A stretch of DNA of 64,000 nucleotides from Trujillonella humicola (lineage in GTDB: Bacteria; Actinomycetota; Actinomycetes; Mycobacteriales; Geodermatophilaceae), in NCBI RefSeq assembly GCF_046233715.1, contig NZ_JBJNRJ010000009.1, forward strand, positions 67,094 through 131,093, in the 5' to 3' direction. The position numbers and the translations under genes are program-made. Below are positions 34,941 to 43,549 of the stretch, in pieces. Below the pieces are notes generated by a model. That model was not told the origin of the DNA and did not search any database. It worked only from the letters and a program-made list of their open reading frames with translations. How positions within the stretch are numbered: position 1 is the stretch's first letter; every line of letters begins with the position of its first letter.

Positions 34941-36983
34941 ATGACTGGCCGCGCAGACCTCCGCCTCGGCATCACCGATGTCGCCCCCGTCGTGTCCTGC
35001 GGGTCCTTCTCGGCCCGCGCCGTGGTCGGCGAGCACCTGCCGATCACCGCCACCGTGTTCCGCGAGGGCCACGACGCCGTCGCCGCGAACGTCGTGTGGA
35101 GCCCACCCGGCGAGACGGCCGGCGGTCCAGCCCGCACCACGCCCGACGGCACCGGCGGCGTCTCCACCCGGATGGCGCCCTACAGCCAGGAGCCCGACCG
35201 CTGGCTGGCCACGGTCGTGCCCGACCGCGAGGGCCGCTCGACGTTCCGGGTGGAGGCGTGGAGCGATCCGCTGGCCACCTGGCACCACGCCGTCGAGGTC
35301 AAGATCGAGGCCGGGCAGGGCCCCGAGGACCTCGCCAACGACCTCGAGGAGGGCGCCCGGCTCGTCGAGCGGGTCGCCGCCGAGGCCGACGAGGAGTGGC
35401 GGGGCCGGCTGGCCGACGTGGTGACCGCGCTGCGCGACACCGGCCGGGTCCTGCACGAGCGGGTGGCGCCGGCCCTGGCACCCGCGGTCCAGGAGTACCT
35501 GCACGACCACCCGGTCCGCGAGCTGGTCACCGCCACGCCCGAGTACCAGGTGTGGGTCGACCGGCCGCGGGCGCTGTACGGCTCCTGGTACGAGTTCTTC
35601 CCCCGGTCGACCGGGCCCGTCGTGGGCGGGACCCCCACCCACGGCACGTTCACCACCGCGGCCGACCGGCTGCCCGCGGTCGCCGACATGGGCTTCGACG
35701 TCGTCTACCTGCCGCCGATCCACCCGATCGGCACGGTCAACCGCAAGGGCCGCAACAACACGCTCAGCCCGGAGCCCGACGACGTCGGCTCCCCGTGGGC
35801 CATCGGCTCCGCCGAGGGCGGTCACGACGCGGTGCACCCGCAGCTGGGCACGATGGAGGACTTCCGCGCGTTCGTGGACCGCACCCGCGAGCTGGGCATG
35901 GAGGTGGCCCTGGACTTCGCGCTGCAGGCCGCACCCGACCACCCGTGGGTGACCAGCCACCCGGAGTGGTTCACCACCAAGCCCGACGGCACGATCGCCT
36001 ACGCGGAGAACCCGCCGAAGAAGTACCAGGACATCTACCCGGTCAACTTCGACAACGACCCCGAGGGCATCTACGCCGAGTGCCGCCGGGTGATCCAGGT
36101 CTGGATCGACGCCGGGGTGAAGGTCTTCCGCGTCGACAACCCGCACACCAAGCCGCTGAACTTCTGGCACTGGCTCATCTGGGACGTCAAGGAGAGCCAC
36201 CCCGACGTGCTGTTCCTCGCCGAGGCCTTCACGCGGCCGGCGATGATGCACCAGCTGGCCCGGCTGGGGTACACGCAGTCGTACACGTACTTCACCTGGC
36301 GCACCGAGCGCGGCGAGATCGAGGAGTACGGCCGCGAACTCGCCGAGAACGCGCACTACATGCGGCCCAACTTCTTCGTGAACACCCCGGACATCCTGCA
36401 CGCGTCGCTGCAGTACGGCGGGCCGCCGATGTTCAAGATCCGCGCGGTGCTGGCGTCGATGATGAGCCCGACCTGGGGCGTCTACTCCGGCTACGAGCTG
36501 TACGAGCACGTGGCGGTGCGCCCGGGCAGCGAGGAGTACCTCGACAGCGAGAAGTACCAGCTGCGCCCGCGCGACTTCGCCGCGGCCGAGGCGGCGGGCC
36601 GCAGCCTGGCGCCGTACCTCACCCGGCTCAACGAGATCCGCCGCGCCCACCCGGCGCTGCAGCAGCTGCGCACGCTGCGGTTCCACCCGGTCGACAACCC
36701 GAACCTGATCTGCTTCTCCAAGACCGACCCCGGCTCGCAGGACGCCGTCCTGGTGGTCGTCGCGCTGGAGAGCCACAACCGGCAGATCGGGACGACGGCG
36801 CTGGACATGAGCGTGCTGGGTCTGGACTGGCACGAGCGGTTCACGGTCCGCGACGAGCTGTCGGGCGCCACCTACGACTGGGGCCAGTTCAACTACGTCG
36901 AGCTCGACCCGTACCACGAGCCGGCGCACGTCTTCTCGGTCACGTTCCCCCGGCCGGTGACCTGGCCGCCGCCGGTCGCCTGA
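34941..36983 (+). CDS. glgE: Alpha-1,4-glucan:maltose-1-phosphate maltosyltransferase
   Basis: A 680-residue GH13_3 enzyme that extends alpha-glucan using maltose-1-phosphate made by Pep2. The barrel has Asp399 as likely nucleophile in VFRVDNPHTKPLNFW and Glu428 as acid/base in LFLAEAFTRP. Family marks include YGSWYEFFPRSTGP, PPIHPIGTVNRKGRNN and MTGRADLRLGITDVAPVVSCG at the N-terminus. ATG start at 34941 without an obvious ribosome binding site; a leaderless transcript is possible. First gene of glgE-treS-pep2-glgB on the plus strand, divergent from the iron operon. Confidence 0.96.
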   Translation: MTGRADLRLGITDVAPVVSCGSFSARAVVGEHLPITATVFREGHDAVAANVVWSPPGETAGGPARTTPDGTGGVSTRMAPYSQEPDRWLATVVPDREGRSTFRVEAWSDPLATWHHAVEVKIEAGQGPEDLANDLEEGARLVERVAAEADEEWRGRLADVVTALRDTGRVLHERVAPALAPAVQEYLHDHPVRELVTATPEYQVWVDRPRALYGSWYEFFPRSTGPVVGGTPTHGTFTTAADRLPAVADMGFDVVYLPPIHPIGTVNRKGRNNTLSPEPDDVGSPWAIGSAEGGHDAVHPQLGTMEDFRAFVDRTRELGMEVALDFALQAAPDHPWVTSHPEWFTTKPDGTIAYAENPPKKYQDIYPVNFDNDPEGIYAECRRVIQVWIDAGVKVFRVDNPHTKPLNFWHWLIWDVKESHPDVLFLAEAFTRPAMMHQLARLGYTQSYTYFTWRTERGEIEEYGRELAENAHYMRPNFFVNTPDILHASLQYGGPPMFKIRAVLASMMSPTWGVYSGYELYEHVAVRPGSEEYLDSEKYQLRPRDFAAAEAAGRSLAPYLTRLNEIRRAHPALQQLRTLRFHPVDNPNLICFSKTDPGSQDAVLVVVALESHNRQIGTTALDMSVLGLDWHERFTVRDELSGATYDWGQFNYVELDPYHEPAHVFSVTFPRPVTWPPPVA

Positions 36984-37042
36984 TGAAGGACCCCCTCGCC
37001 CCCCGCCGTCCGCACGACCGCGGCGGGGGACGGCGAGGGGGC
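36984..37042. terminator. Stop-proximal hairpin repeat, copy B (after glgE)
   Basis: Begins directly after the glgE stop with TGAAGGACCCCCTCGCC. CCCCCTCGCC at 36991-37000 pairs perfectly with GGCGAGGGGG at 37032-37041, and CCCCGCCG at 37001-37008 with CGGCGGGG at 37021-37028. It lies between glgE and treS, so it may partly terminate or stabilise the glgE transcript. Confidence 0.75.
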
Positions 37043-37086
37043 CGCGCACCCCACCCGCTCAGCACTACCGAGGGGCACTCCTCCCG

Positions 37087-38889
37087 ATGACCGTTCCCGT
37101 TCCCGACTCACCCCGTCGCTCCGCGCTGCCCCCACCCGGCACCGACCCGGAGTGGTACAAGCGCGCGGTCTTCTACGAGGTGCTCGTGCGCGGCTTCGCC
37201 GACAGCAACGCCGACGGCGTGGGCGACCTGCGCGGGATGATCGACAAGCTGGACTACCTGCAGTGGCTCGGCGTCGACTGCCTGTGGCTGCCGCCGTTCT
37301 TCGCCTCGCCGCTGCGCGACGGTGGCTACGACGTCAGCGACTACACCGCGGTGCTGCCCGAGTTCGGCGACATCGAGGACTTCCGCGAGCTGCTCGAGGA
37401 GGCGCACTCCCGCGGCATCCGCGTGATCATCGACTTCGTCATGAACCACACCTCGGACCAGCACCCCTGGTTCCAGGCCAGCCGCAGCGACCCGGAGGGT
37501 CCCTACGGCGACTTCTACGTGTGGGCCGACGACGACACCGGCTACACCGACGCCCGGATCATCTTCGTCGACACAGAGTCGTCGAACTGGACCTTCGACC
37601 CGGTGCGCAAGCAGTACTTCTGGCACCGGTTCTTCTCCCACCAGCCCGACCTGAACTTCGAGAACCCGAAGGTCGTCGAGGCGGTCCTCGAGGCGCTGCG
37701 CTTCTGGCTGGACCTGGGCATCGACGGGTTCCGGCTGGACGCCGTCCCCTACCTGTTCGAGGAGGAGGGGACCAACTGCGAGAACCTCCCCCGGACCCAC
37801 GAGCTGCTCAAGCAGGTGCGCAAGGTGGTCGACCGCGACTACCCCGACCGGGTGCTGCTGTGCGAGGCGAACCAGTGGCCGGCCGACGTCGTCGAGTACT
37901 TCGGCGAGGACGGCGACGAGTGCCAGATGGCCTTCCACTTCCCGGTCATGCCCCGCCTGTTCATGGGCGTCCGGCGGGAGCAGCGCTTCCCCATCTCGGA
38001 GATCATGGCGCAGACGCCGGACATCCCCGACAACTGCCAGTGGGGCATCTTCCTGCGCAACCACGACGAGCTGACCCTCGAGATGGTCACCGACGAGGAA
38101 CGCGACTACATGTGGGCGGAGTACGCCAAGGACCCCCGCATGAAGGCCAACATCGGCATCCGCCGCCGGCTGGCGCCGCTGCTGGACAACGACATCGACA
38201 CCCTCGAGCTGTTCAACGCCCTGCTGCTGAGCCTGCCCGGCTCCCCGGTCCTCTACTACGGGGACGAGATCGGCATGGGCGACAACATCTGGCTCGGTGA
38301 CCGCGACGGCGTCCGCACCCCCATGCAGTGGACCCCGGACCGCAACGGCGGGTTCTCCACCGCCGACCCGCAGCGGATGTACCTGCCGCTCAACGCCGAC
38401 CCGGTCTACGGCTACCAGGTCACCAACGTCGAGTCCCAGCTGCGGAACACGACCTCGCTGCTGCACTGGATCCGGGAGATGCTGCGCGTGCGCGGCCAGC
38501 ACCCGACCTTCGGGCTGGGCAGCTATGCCGAGATCGGCTCGCGCAACCCCACGGTGCTGTCGTTCGTGCGGGAGTTCGGCGACGACGTCGTGCTGTGCGT
38601 GAACAACCTGTCGCGCTTCCCCCAGCCGGTCGAGCTGGACCTGCGCCGCTTCGAGGGCTACACGCCGATCGAGCTGACCGGGCGGGTGGAGTTCCCCCAG
38701 ATCGGCGTCCTGCCGTACATGCTCACGCTCGCCGGGCACGGCTTCTACTGGTTCGAGCTGGCCAAGCCGGCCCCCGAGCCCGAGCCGGTCGTCGAGGAGC
38801 ACGAGCCCACCACCAGCGCGGTCGCCGACTCGCTGCTCGCCGCGGGCGTCGTCTCCGCCGCCGAGGACGTACCGGGAGGGGACCGATGA
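37087..38889 (+). CDS. treS: Trehalose synthase / maltose alpha-D-glucosyltransferase
   Basis: A 600-residue GH13 enzyme that interconverts trehalose and maltose. It starts at ATG and shows EWYKRAVFYEVLVRGFADSN, DFVMNHTSDQHPWF, nucleophile Asp218 in GFRLDAVPYL, acid/base Glu260 in LLCEANQWPADVV, and LRNHDELTLEMV. The C-terminal 40 residues are an acidic Pro/Ala-rich tail. The stop overlaps the pep2 start as ATGA. With Pep2 it feeds maltose-1-phosphate to GlgE. Confidence 0.97.
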   Translation: MTVPVPDSPRRSALPPPGTDPEWYKRAVFYEVLVRGFADSNADGVGDLRGMIDKLDYLQWLGVDCLWLPPFFASPLRDGGYDVSDYTAVLPEFGDIEDFRELLEEAHSRGIRVIIDFVMNHTSDQHPWFQASRSDPEGPYGDFYVWADDDTGYTDARIIFVDTESSNWTFDPVRKQYFWHRFFSHQPDLNFENPKVVEAVLEALRFWLDLGIDGFRLDAVPYLFEEEGTNCENLPRTHELLKQVRKVVDRDYPDRVLLCEANQWPADVVEYFGEDGDECQMAFHFPVMPRLFMGVRREQRFPISEIMAQTPDIPDNCQWGIFLRNHDELTLEMVTDEERDYMWAEYAKDPRMKANIGIRRRLAPLLDNDIDTLELFNALLLSLPGSPVLYYGDEIGMGDNIWLGDRDGVRTPMQWTPDRNGGFSTADPQRMYLPLNADPVYGYQVTNVESQLRNTTSLLHWIREMLRVRGQHPTFGLGSYAEIGSRNPTVLSFVREFGDDVVLCVNNLSRFPQPVELDLRRFEGYTPIELTGRVEFPQIGVLPYMLTLAGHGFYWFELAKPAPEPEPVVEEHEPTTSAVADSLLAAGVVSAAEDVPGGDR

Positions 38890-40271
38890 GCGCGCTCACC
38901 GACATCCTGCGCGAGTGGATGCCGCACCAGCGCTGGTTCGGCGGCAAGGGACGCGAGTGGACCGGCGTCGAGGAGGAGGGCTTCCTCCTCAGCCGGGTCG
39001 ACCCGGTGCTCTCGGTGCACCGGGTGCGGGTCTCCTACGCCGACGGCGGCAGTGACACCTACCTCGTCCCGCTGTCGTGGCGCGACCACGCCGTCGAGGA
39101 GCTGTCGACGGCGTTCGTCGGCGCCGTCGCGGGCGGTGACCGCGAGGGCCACGCCGTCGAGAACTACGCCTACGACGCGATGCGCGACCGCGACGCCACC
39201 CCGCCGTGGCTGGTGCACCTCGTCGCCGCCGACACCGTCGGCCCGATGCACTTCCACCCCGCCGGGGTCGCCGCCATCCCCGAGGGGGTGCCCGGCGACG
39301 TCGTCTCCACCGAGCAGAGCAACACCTCGCTGGTCTACGGCCAGGAGGCGATCTTCAAGCTGTTCCGCCGGCTGGAGCCCGGGCTCAACCCCGACGTGGA
39401 GATCCACGCGGCCCTCCGCGAGACCCGCAACGAGCACATCGCCCCGCTGCTCGGGCACATCGAGATCCTCGATCCCGACCCGTCGCGGGAGCCGGCCACG
39501 GTCGCGATGCTGCAGACCTTCGTCCCCAACGCGAGCGACGGGTGGCGCCTGGCCACCGCGAGCGTGCGCGACCTCTACGCCGAGGGCGATCTGCACGCCG
39601 ACGAGGTGGGGGGTGACTTCGCCGCCGACAGCGAGCGGCTCGGCGCGGCGACCGCCTCGGTGCACCGCGACCTCGCCGAGGTGCTCCCGACCCGACCGGC
39701 CGACCGCGCGTGGTTCGCCGCCGCGGCCGAGGAGATGACCGGCCGGCTGGAGGCCGCGCTGCCGGTCGTCCCGCAGCTGGAGGAGCACGCCGAGGGCCTG
39801 CGGCGGCTCTACGAGCAGCTCGCCGGCTGCGACGAGCCGGTCGTGCGCCAGCGCGTGCACGGCGACCTGCACCTGGGCCAGGTGCTGCGCACCGCCACCG
39901 GCTGGATCATCCTCGACTTCGAGGGTGAGCCGGCGCGGCCGCTGGCCGCTCGGCGCCAGCTGGACAGCCCGATGCGCGACGTCGCCGGGATGCTCCGCAG
40001 CTTCGACTACGCCGCCCGGCACATGCTGGTGGAGCAACCCGAGGACGCCCAGCGCGCCTACCGCGCCCAGGAGTGGGCCGAGCGCAACCGCGGCGCCTTC
40101 TGCGCCGGTTACTCCGCCGCGAGCGGGCTCGACCCCTGCGCCGACTCCCCCGTGCTCCGGGCCTTCGAGGCGGACAAGGCCGTCTACGAGTGCCTCTACG
40201 AGGCGCGCAACCGCCCCCACTGGCTGATGATCCCGTTGCAGTCGCTGGCGCGGCTCGCGACCGGGAGCTGA
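38886..40271 (+). CDS. pep2: Maltokinase
   Basis: A 461-residue kinase that phosphorylates maltose to maltose-1-phosphate with ATP. The aminoglycoside-phosphotransferase-like core has RQRVHGDLHLGQVL (catalytic Asp) and WIILDFEGEPARPL (metal-binding Asp). The N-terminal cap begins LREWMPHQRWFGGKGREW, typical of this family. The ATG overlaps the treS stop and has GGGAGGGG upstream. In some actinobacteria TreS and Pep2 are fused; here they are separate but translationally coupled. Confidence 0.95.
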   Translation: MSALTDILREWMPHQRWFGGKGREWTGVEEEGFLLSRVDPVLSVHRVRVSYADGGSDTYLVPLSWRDHAVEELSTAFVGAVAGGDREGHAVENYAYDAMRDRDATPPWLVHLVAADTVGPMHFHPAGVAAIPEGVPGDVVSTEQSNTSLVYGQEAIFKLFRRLEPGLNPDVEIHAALRETRNEHIAPLLGHIEILDPDPSREPATVAMLQTFVPNASDGWRLATASVRDLYAEGDLHADEVGGDFAADSERLGAATASVHRDLAEVLPTRPADRAWFAAAAEEMTGRLEAALPVVPQLEEHAEGLRRLYEQLAGCDEPVVRQRVHGDLHLGQVLRTATGWIILDFEGEPARPLAARRQLDSPMRDVAGMLRSFDYAARHMLVEQPEDAQRAYRAQEWAERNRGAFCAGYSAASGLDPCADSPVLRAFEADKAVYECLYEARNRPHWLMIPLQSLARLATGS

Positions 40272-40329
40272 TGGACGACCCCGCTGCCCCCGACCGCTCG
40301 CAGGCGCGCGGTGGGCCGGCGCCGAGGGG
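40272..40329. terminator. Stop-proximal hairpin repeat, copy C (after pep2), degenerate
   Basis: Starts right after the pep2 stop with TGGACGACCCCGCTGCCCCC and has CCGCTCGCAGGCGCGCGG, similar to the conserved inner part of the other copies. ACCGC can pair with GCGGT and CCCC with GGGG. Stem strength is weaker than in copies B, D and E. Confidence 0.45.
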
Positions 40330-40371
40330 CCGGGACGGCATGACACAGACTCCGATGAAGAGGACCCCCAG

Positions 40372-43353
40372 ATGAGCTCCGAGACCCCGGACAGCCCGGC
40401 CACCCGCGAGCAGCTGCAGCAGGCGGTCGACCAGATGGCCGAGCAGGCGCGGTCCGCCGAGAACGAGCCCGTCGTCAACGCCACGGTGCCCGGCCCGGGC
40501 ACCGCCGCGGGCGAGGCTCCCGCCGAGAGGGCACCCGCCGCCAAGAAGGCACCCGCCGCCAAGAAGGCACCCGCCGCGAAGAAAGCGCCCGCGCGGACGG
40601 CGACCGCCGCGGAGGGCGCCGCGCCGGCGAAGAAGGCGACCCGCAAGGCGGCGGCGAAGAAGACCGTCGCGGCGCAGGGGATCGTCGCCGAGGTCGAGCC
40701 CCCGGCCGACGCCGGGACCGTGGGCGCGCAGAACGCCCCCACCGGGGACGCCGCAGCGGGTCCGGCGGAGCGGTCGCCCAGGAAGGCGCCGGCCGGTCGC
40801 GCCCCGGCGAAGCGGGCGCCGCGGAAGAAGGCCACCGCGAGCTCCCCCGCGGACATCCACGAGCCGCAGGCCGAGGTGGTCGCCGAGCAGGGCGGCACCG
40901 CGGCACCCGTCGTCGCGCCCGCGCCGATCGCCGAGCCGGGCTCGCCCACCGGGGCCCCGGCCGGTCAGCCGGAGGCGCCGGACCCCGACCCGGCGACGCC
41001 GAGCACGCCGCAGGCACCGGAGGAGAGCCCCGCCGCCGCGCCGGCGCCGGACACCGACGGCGTCCCCCCGGGCACCGACGGCGTCCCGCCGGCCTCCGAC
41101 GGCCCCCGCGCGGTCTCCGGGGACGACCTGCGCGCCGTCGTGGAGGGCTGGTCGCACGACCCGCACGCCGTCCTGGGCGCGCACCCGACCGCGGACGGCT
41201 GGGCGGTGCGCACCCTGCGACCCGAGGCGGTGTCGGTCGCCGTCCTCGACGAGGACGGTTCCCGCCACGAGGCGCGCCAGCTGCACGGCGGCGGCATCTA
41301 CGAGGCACTGCTGCCCTCCCAGCCGGGCGACTACCGCCTGGAGGTGGTCTACGGCGACGGCTCCGGGAGCACCTCCGCGTTCACCGTCGACGACCCCTAC
41401 CGCTGGCTGCCCACGATCGGCGAGCTGGACCAGCACCTCATCGGCGAGGGCCGGCACGAGCGGCTGTGGGAGGTGCTGGGCGCGCACGTCCGCCGCTACG
41501 AGACCCCGCGCGGCACCGTGGAGGGCGTCTCGTTCGCGGTGTGGGCGCCCAACGCCCGCGGGGTCAAGGTGACCGGTGACTTCGACTACTGGGAGGCCCG
41601 CTCCTACCCGATGCGGTCGCTGGGCTCGTCGGGGGTGTGGGAGATCTTCGTGCCCGGCATCCAGGTCGGCAGCCGGTACCGGTACCACGTGCTAGGCGCC
41701 GACGGGACGTGGCGGGAGAAGTCCGACCCGCTGGCCTTCGCCACCGAGGTGCCGCCGCTCAACGCCTCGGTCGTCACCGAGTCCACGCACGAGTGGGGCG
41801 ACCAGGAGTGGCTGGCCGCGCGCGCGGCCGGCAACTGGCACGAGCGGCCGATGAGCGTCTACGAGGTCCACCTGGGCTCGTGGCGGCAGGGCCTGTCCTA
41901 CCGGCAGCTGGCCGACGAGCTGGTCGACTACGTGTCCGCCGCCGGCTTCACCCACATCGAGTGCATGCCCGTCGCCGAGCACCCCTTCGGCGGCTCCTGG
42001 GGCTACCAGGTGACCAGCTACTACGCGCCCACCGCGCGATTCGGCAGCCCCGACGACTTCCGCTACCTGGTCGACCGGGCGCACCGGGCCGGCATCGGCG
42101 TCATCGTCGACTGGGTCCCGGCGCACTTCCCCAAGGACGCGTGGGCGCTGGCCCGCTTCGACGGCACCCCGCTGTACGAGCACCCCGACCCCCGCCGCGG
42201 CGAGCAGCCGGACTGGGGCACCTACGTGTTCGACTTCGGCCGCGTCGAGGTCCGCAACTTCCTGGTCGCGAACGCGCTCTTCTGGTGCCAGGAGTTCCAC
42301 GTCGACGGCATCCGCGTCGACGCGGTGGCCTCGATGCTCTACCTGGACTACTCCCGTGAGGAGGGCCAGTGGACGCCGAACGTCCACGGCGGGCGGGAGA
42401 ACCTGGAGGCGGTGGCGTTCCTGCAGGAGATGAACGCGACCGTCTACCGCGAGGTGCCCGGCGTGGTCACCATCGCCGAGGAGTCCACCGCCTGGCCCGG
42501 CGTCACGCGGCCCACCTACCTCGGCGGCCTGGGCTTCGGCTTCAAGTGGAACATGGGTTGGATGCACGACTCGCTCGAGTACGTGAGCAAGCAGCCGGTG
42601 CACCGCAGCTACCACCACGGCCAGATGACCTTCTCGATGATCTACGCCTACTCCGAGAACTACGTGCTGCCGATCAGCCACGACGAGGTCGTGTACGGCA
42701 AGGGCTCGCTGCTGCGGAAGATGCCCGGCGACCGGTGGCAGCAACTGGCCAACCTGCGCGCCTACCTGGCCTTCATGTGGTCGCACCCGGGCAAGCAGCT
42801 GCTGTTCATGGGCTCGGAGTTCGGCCAGGACGCCGAGTGGGCCGAGAGCCGGTCGCTGGACTGGTGGCACCTCGACGACCCGGCGCACCGCGGCGTCCTG
42901 CAGCTGGTGACCGACCTCAACGCCCGGTATCGCGAACTCGACGCGCTGTGGTCCCTCGACGTCGACCCGGCGGGCTTCCAGTGGATCGACGCCAACGACG
43001 CCTCCGGCAACGTGCTGAGCTTCCTGCGCTACGGCAGGCCGCGATCCGAGCAGCTGCCGGAGGGCGCGGAGCCCGGCGAGGACGCCGGCCCGGTCGCCGG
43101 CGAGGCGCCGGGGCAGGCACTGGCCGTCGTCGCCAACTTCGCCGGCCACCCGCACCACGGGTACCGCATCGGCCTGCCCCGCGGCGGTGCCTGGCGGGAG
43201 GTCCTCAACACCGACGCCGAGGGCTACGGCGGGTCGGGCGTGGGCAACTCCGGGCTCGTCGTCGCCGAGGCGCAGCCCTGGCACGGGCAGCCGTTCTCGG
43301 TGACCCTCTCGGCTCCCCCGCTGGGCACCGTCTGGCTGCTGCACGAGGGCTGA
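40372..43353 (+). CDS. glgB: 1,4-alpha-glucan branching enzyme with long histone-like N-terminal extension
   Basis: A 993-residue protein. Residues 1 to about 245 are an unusual disordered extension: a short helical start (TREQLQQAVDQMAEQARSAE), then PAAKKA repeats around residues 56-105, more basic PRKAP/KRAPRKK patches, and a long acidic Pro/Ala region. The enzyme begins near residue 248 (VSGDDLRAVVEGWSHDPHAVLGAH). CBM48 and GH13 domains follow, with Asp650 in GIRVDAVASMLYLDY, Glu703 in VTIAEESTAWPGV and PISHDEVVYGKGSLL. GlgB normally has about 730-750 residues. A further Glu/Gly-rich insert of about 25 residues lies near residue 900. It makes alpha-1,6 branches in the glucan built by GlgE. 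ATG start. Confidence 0.93.
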   Translation: MSSETPDSPATREQLQQAVDQMAEQARSAENEPVVNATVPGPGTAAGEAPAERAPAAKKAPAAKKAPAAKKAPARTATAAEGAAPAKKATRKAAAKKTVAAQGIVAEVEPPADAGTVGAQNAPTGDAAAGPAERSPRKAPAGRAPAKRAPRKKATASSPADIHEPQAEVVAEQGGTAAPVVAPAPIAEPGSPTGAPAGQPEAPDPDPATPSTPQAPEESPAAAPAPDTDGVPPGTDGVPPASDGPRAVSGDDLRAVVEGWSHDPHAVLGAHPTADGWAVRTLRPEAVSVAVLDEDGSRHEARQLHGGGIYEALLPSQPGDYRLEVVYGDGSGSTSAFTVDDPYRWLPTIGELDQHLIGEGRHERLWEVLGAHVRRYETPRGTVEGVSFAVWAPNARGVKVTGDFDYWEARSYPMRSLGSSGVWEIFVPGIQVGSRYRYHVLGADGTWREKSDPLAFATEVPPLNASVVTESTHEWGDQEWLAARAAGNWHERPMSVYEVHLGSWRQGLSYRQLADELVDYVSAAGFTHIECMPVAEHPFGGSWGYQVTSYYAPTARFGSPDDFRYLVDRAHRAGIGVIVDWVPAHFPKDAWALARFDGTPLYEHPDPRRGEQPDWGTYVFDFGRVEVRNFLVANALFWCQEFHVDGIRVDAVASMLYLDYSREEGQWTPNVHGGRENLEAVAFLQEMNATVYREVPGVVTIAEESTAWPGVTRPTYLGGLGFGFKWNMGWMHDSLEYVSKQPVHRSYHHGQMTFSMIYAYSENYVLPISHDEVVYGKGSLLRKMPGDRWQQLANLRAYLAFMWSHPGKQLLFMGSEFGQDAEWAESRSLDWWHLDDPAHRGVLQLVTDLNARYRELDALWSLDVDPAGFQWIDANDASGNVLSFLRYGRPRSEQLPEGAEPGEDAGPVAGEAPGQALAVVANFAGHPHHGYRIGLPRGGAWREVLNTDAEGYGGSGVGNSGLVVAEAQPWHGQPFSVTLSAPPLGTVWLLHEG

Positions 43354-43356
43354 CCC

Positions 43357-43430
43357 GCAGGACCCGGCGGCCGGATCCCCGCAGGACCCGGCGGCCGGGT
43401 GGCACGCAGGACCCTGGCGGCCGGGTCGCA
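43357..43430 (+). repeat. Three tandem 24-25-bp repeats downstream of glgB
   Basis: GCAGGACCCGGCGGCCGG begins at 43357 and 43381, and a version with one inserted T begins at 43406. The array starts four bases after the glgB stop. It has no strong stem of its own. Confidence 0.7.
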
Positions 43431-43483
43431 CGCCGATCCGGTCACCGCCTGCGTGGCGCCCGCCACCGGCGGTCGCCGGCGGG

Positions 43484-43549
43484 CATCATGTGCCCGCTCA
43501 CGGACGCCCCGCCGGGGCGGCGGCGCCGGCAGACGAGGAACGACGCTCC
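43484..43549 (+). promoter_or_regulatory. Conserved 5' region of metallopeptidase gene 1
   Basis: GCATCATGTGCCCGCTC, a GC-rich spacer and AGACGAGG then ACGACGCTCC recur in the same order upstream of the second metallopeptidase gene at 45003-45072. Since the sequence is conserved up to the start codon, it probably carries the promoter and ribosome binding site of both copies. Confidence 0.5.

Noticed and set aside
40540..40690. PAAKKA-repeat segment as a separate histone-like (HU/H1) gene
   Set aside because: The frame is continuous with GlgB with no stop or internal start with a ribosome binding site.
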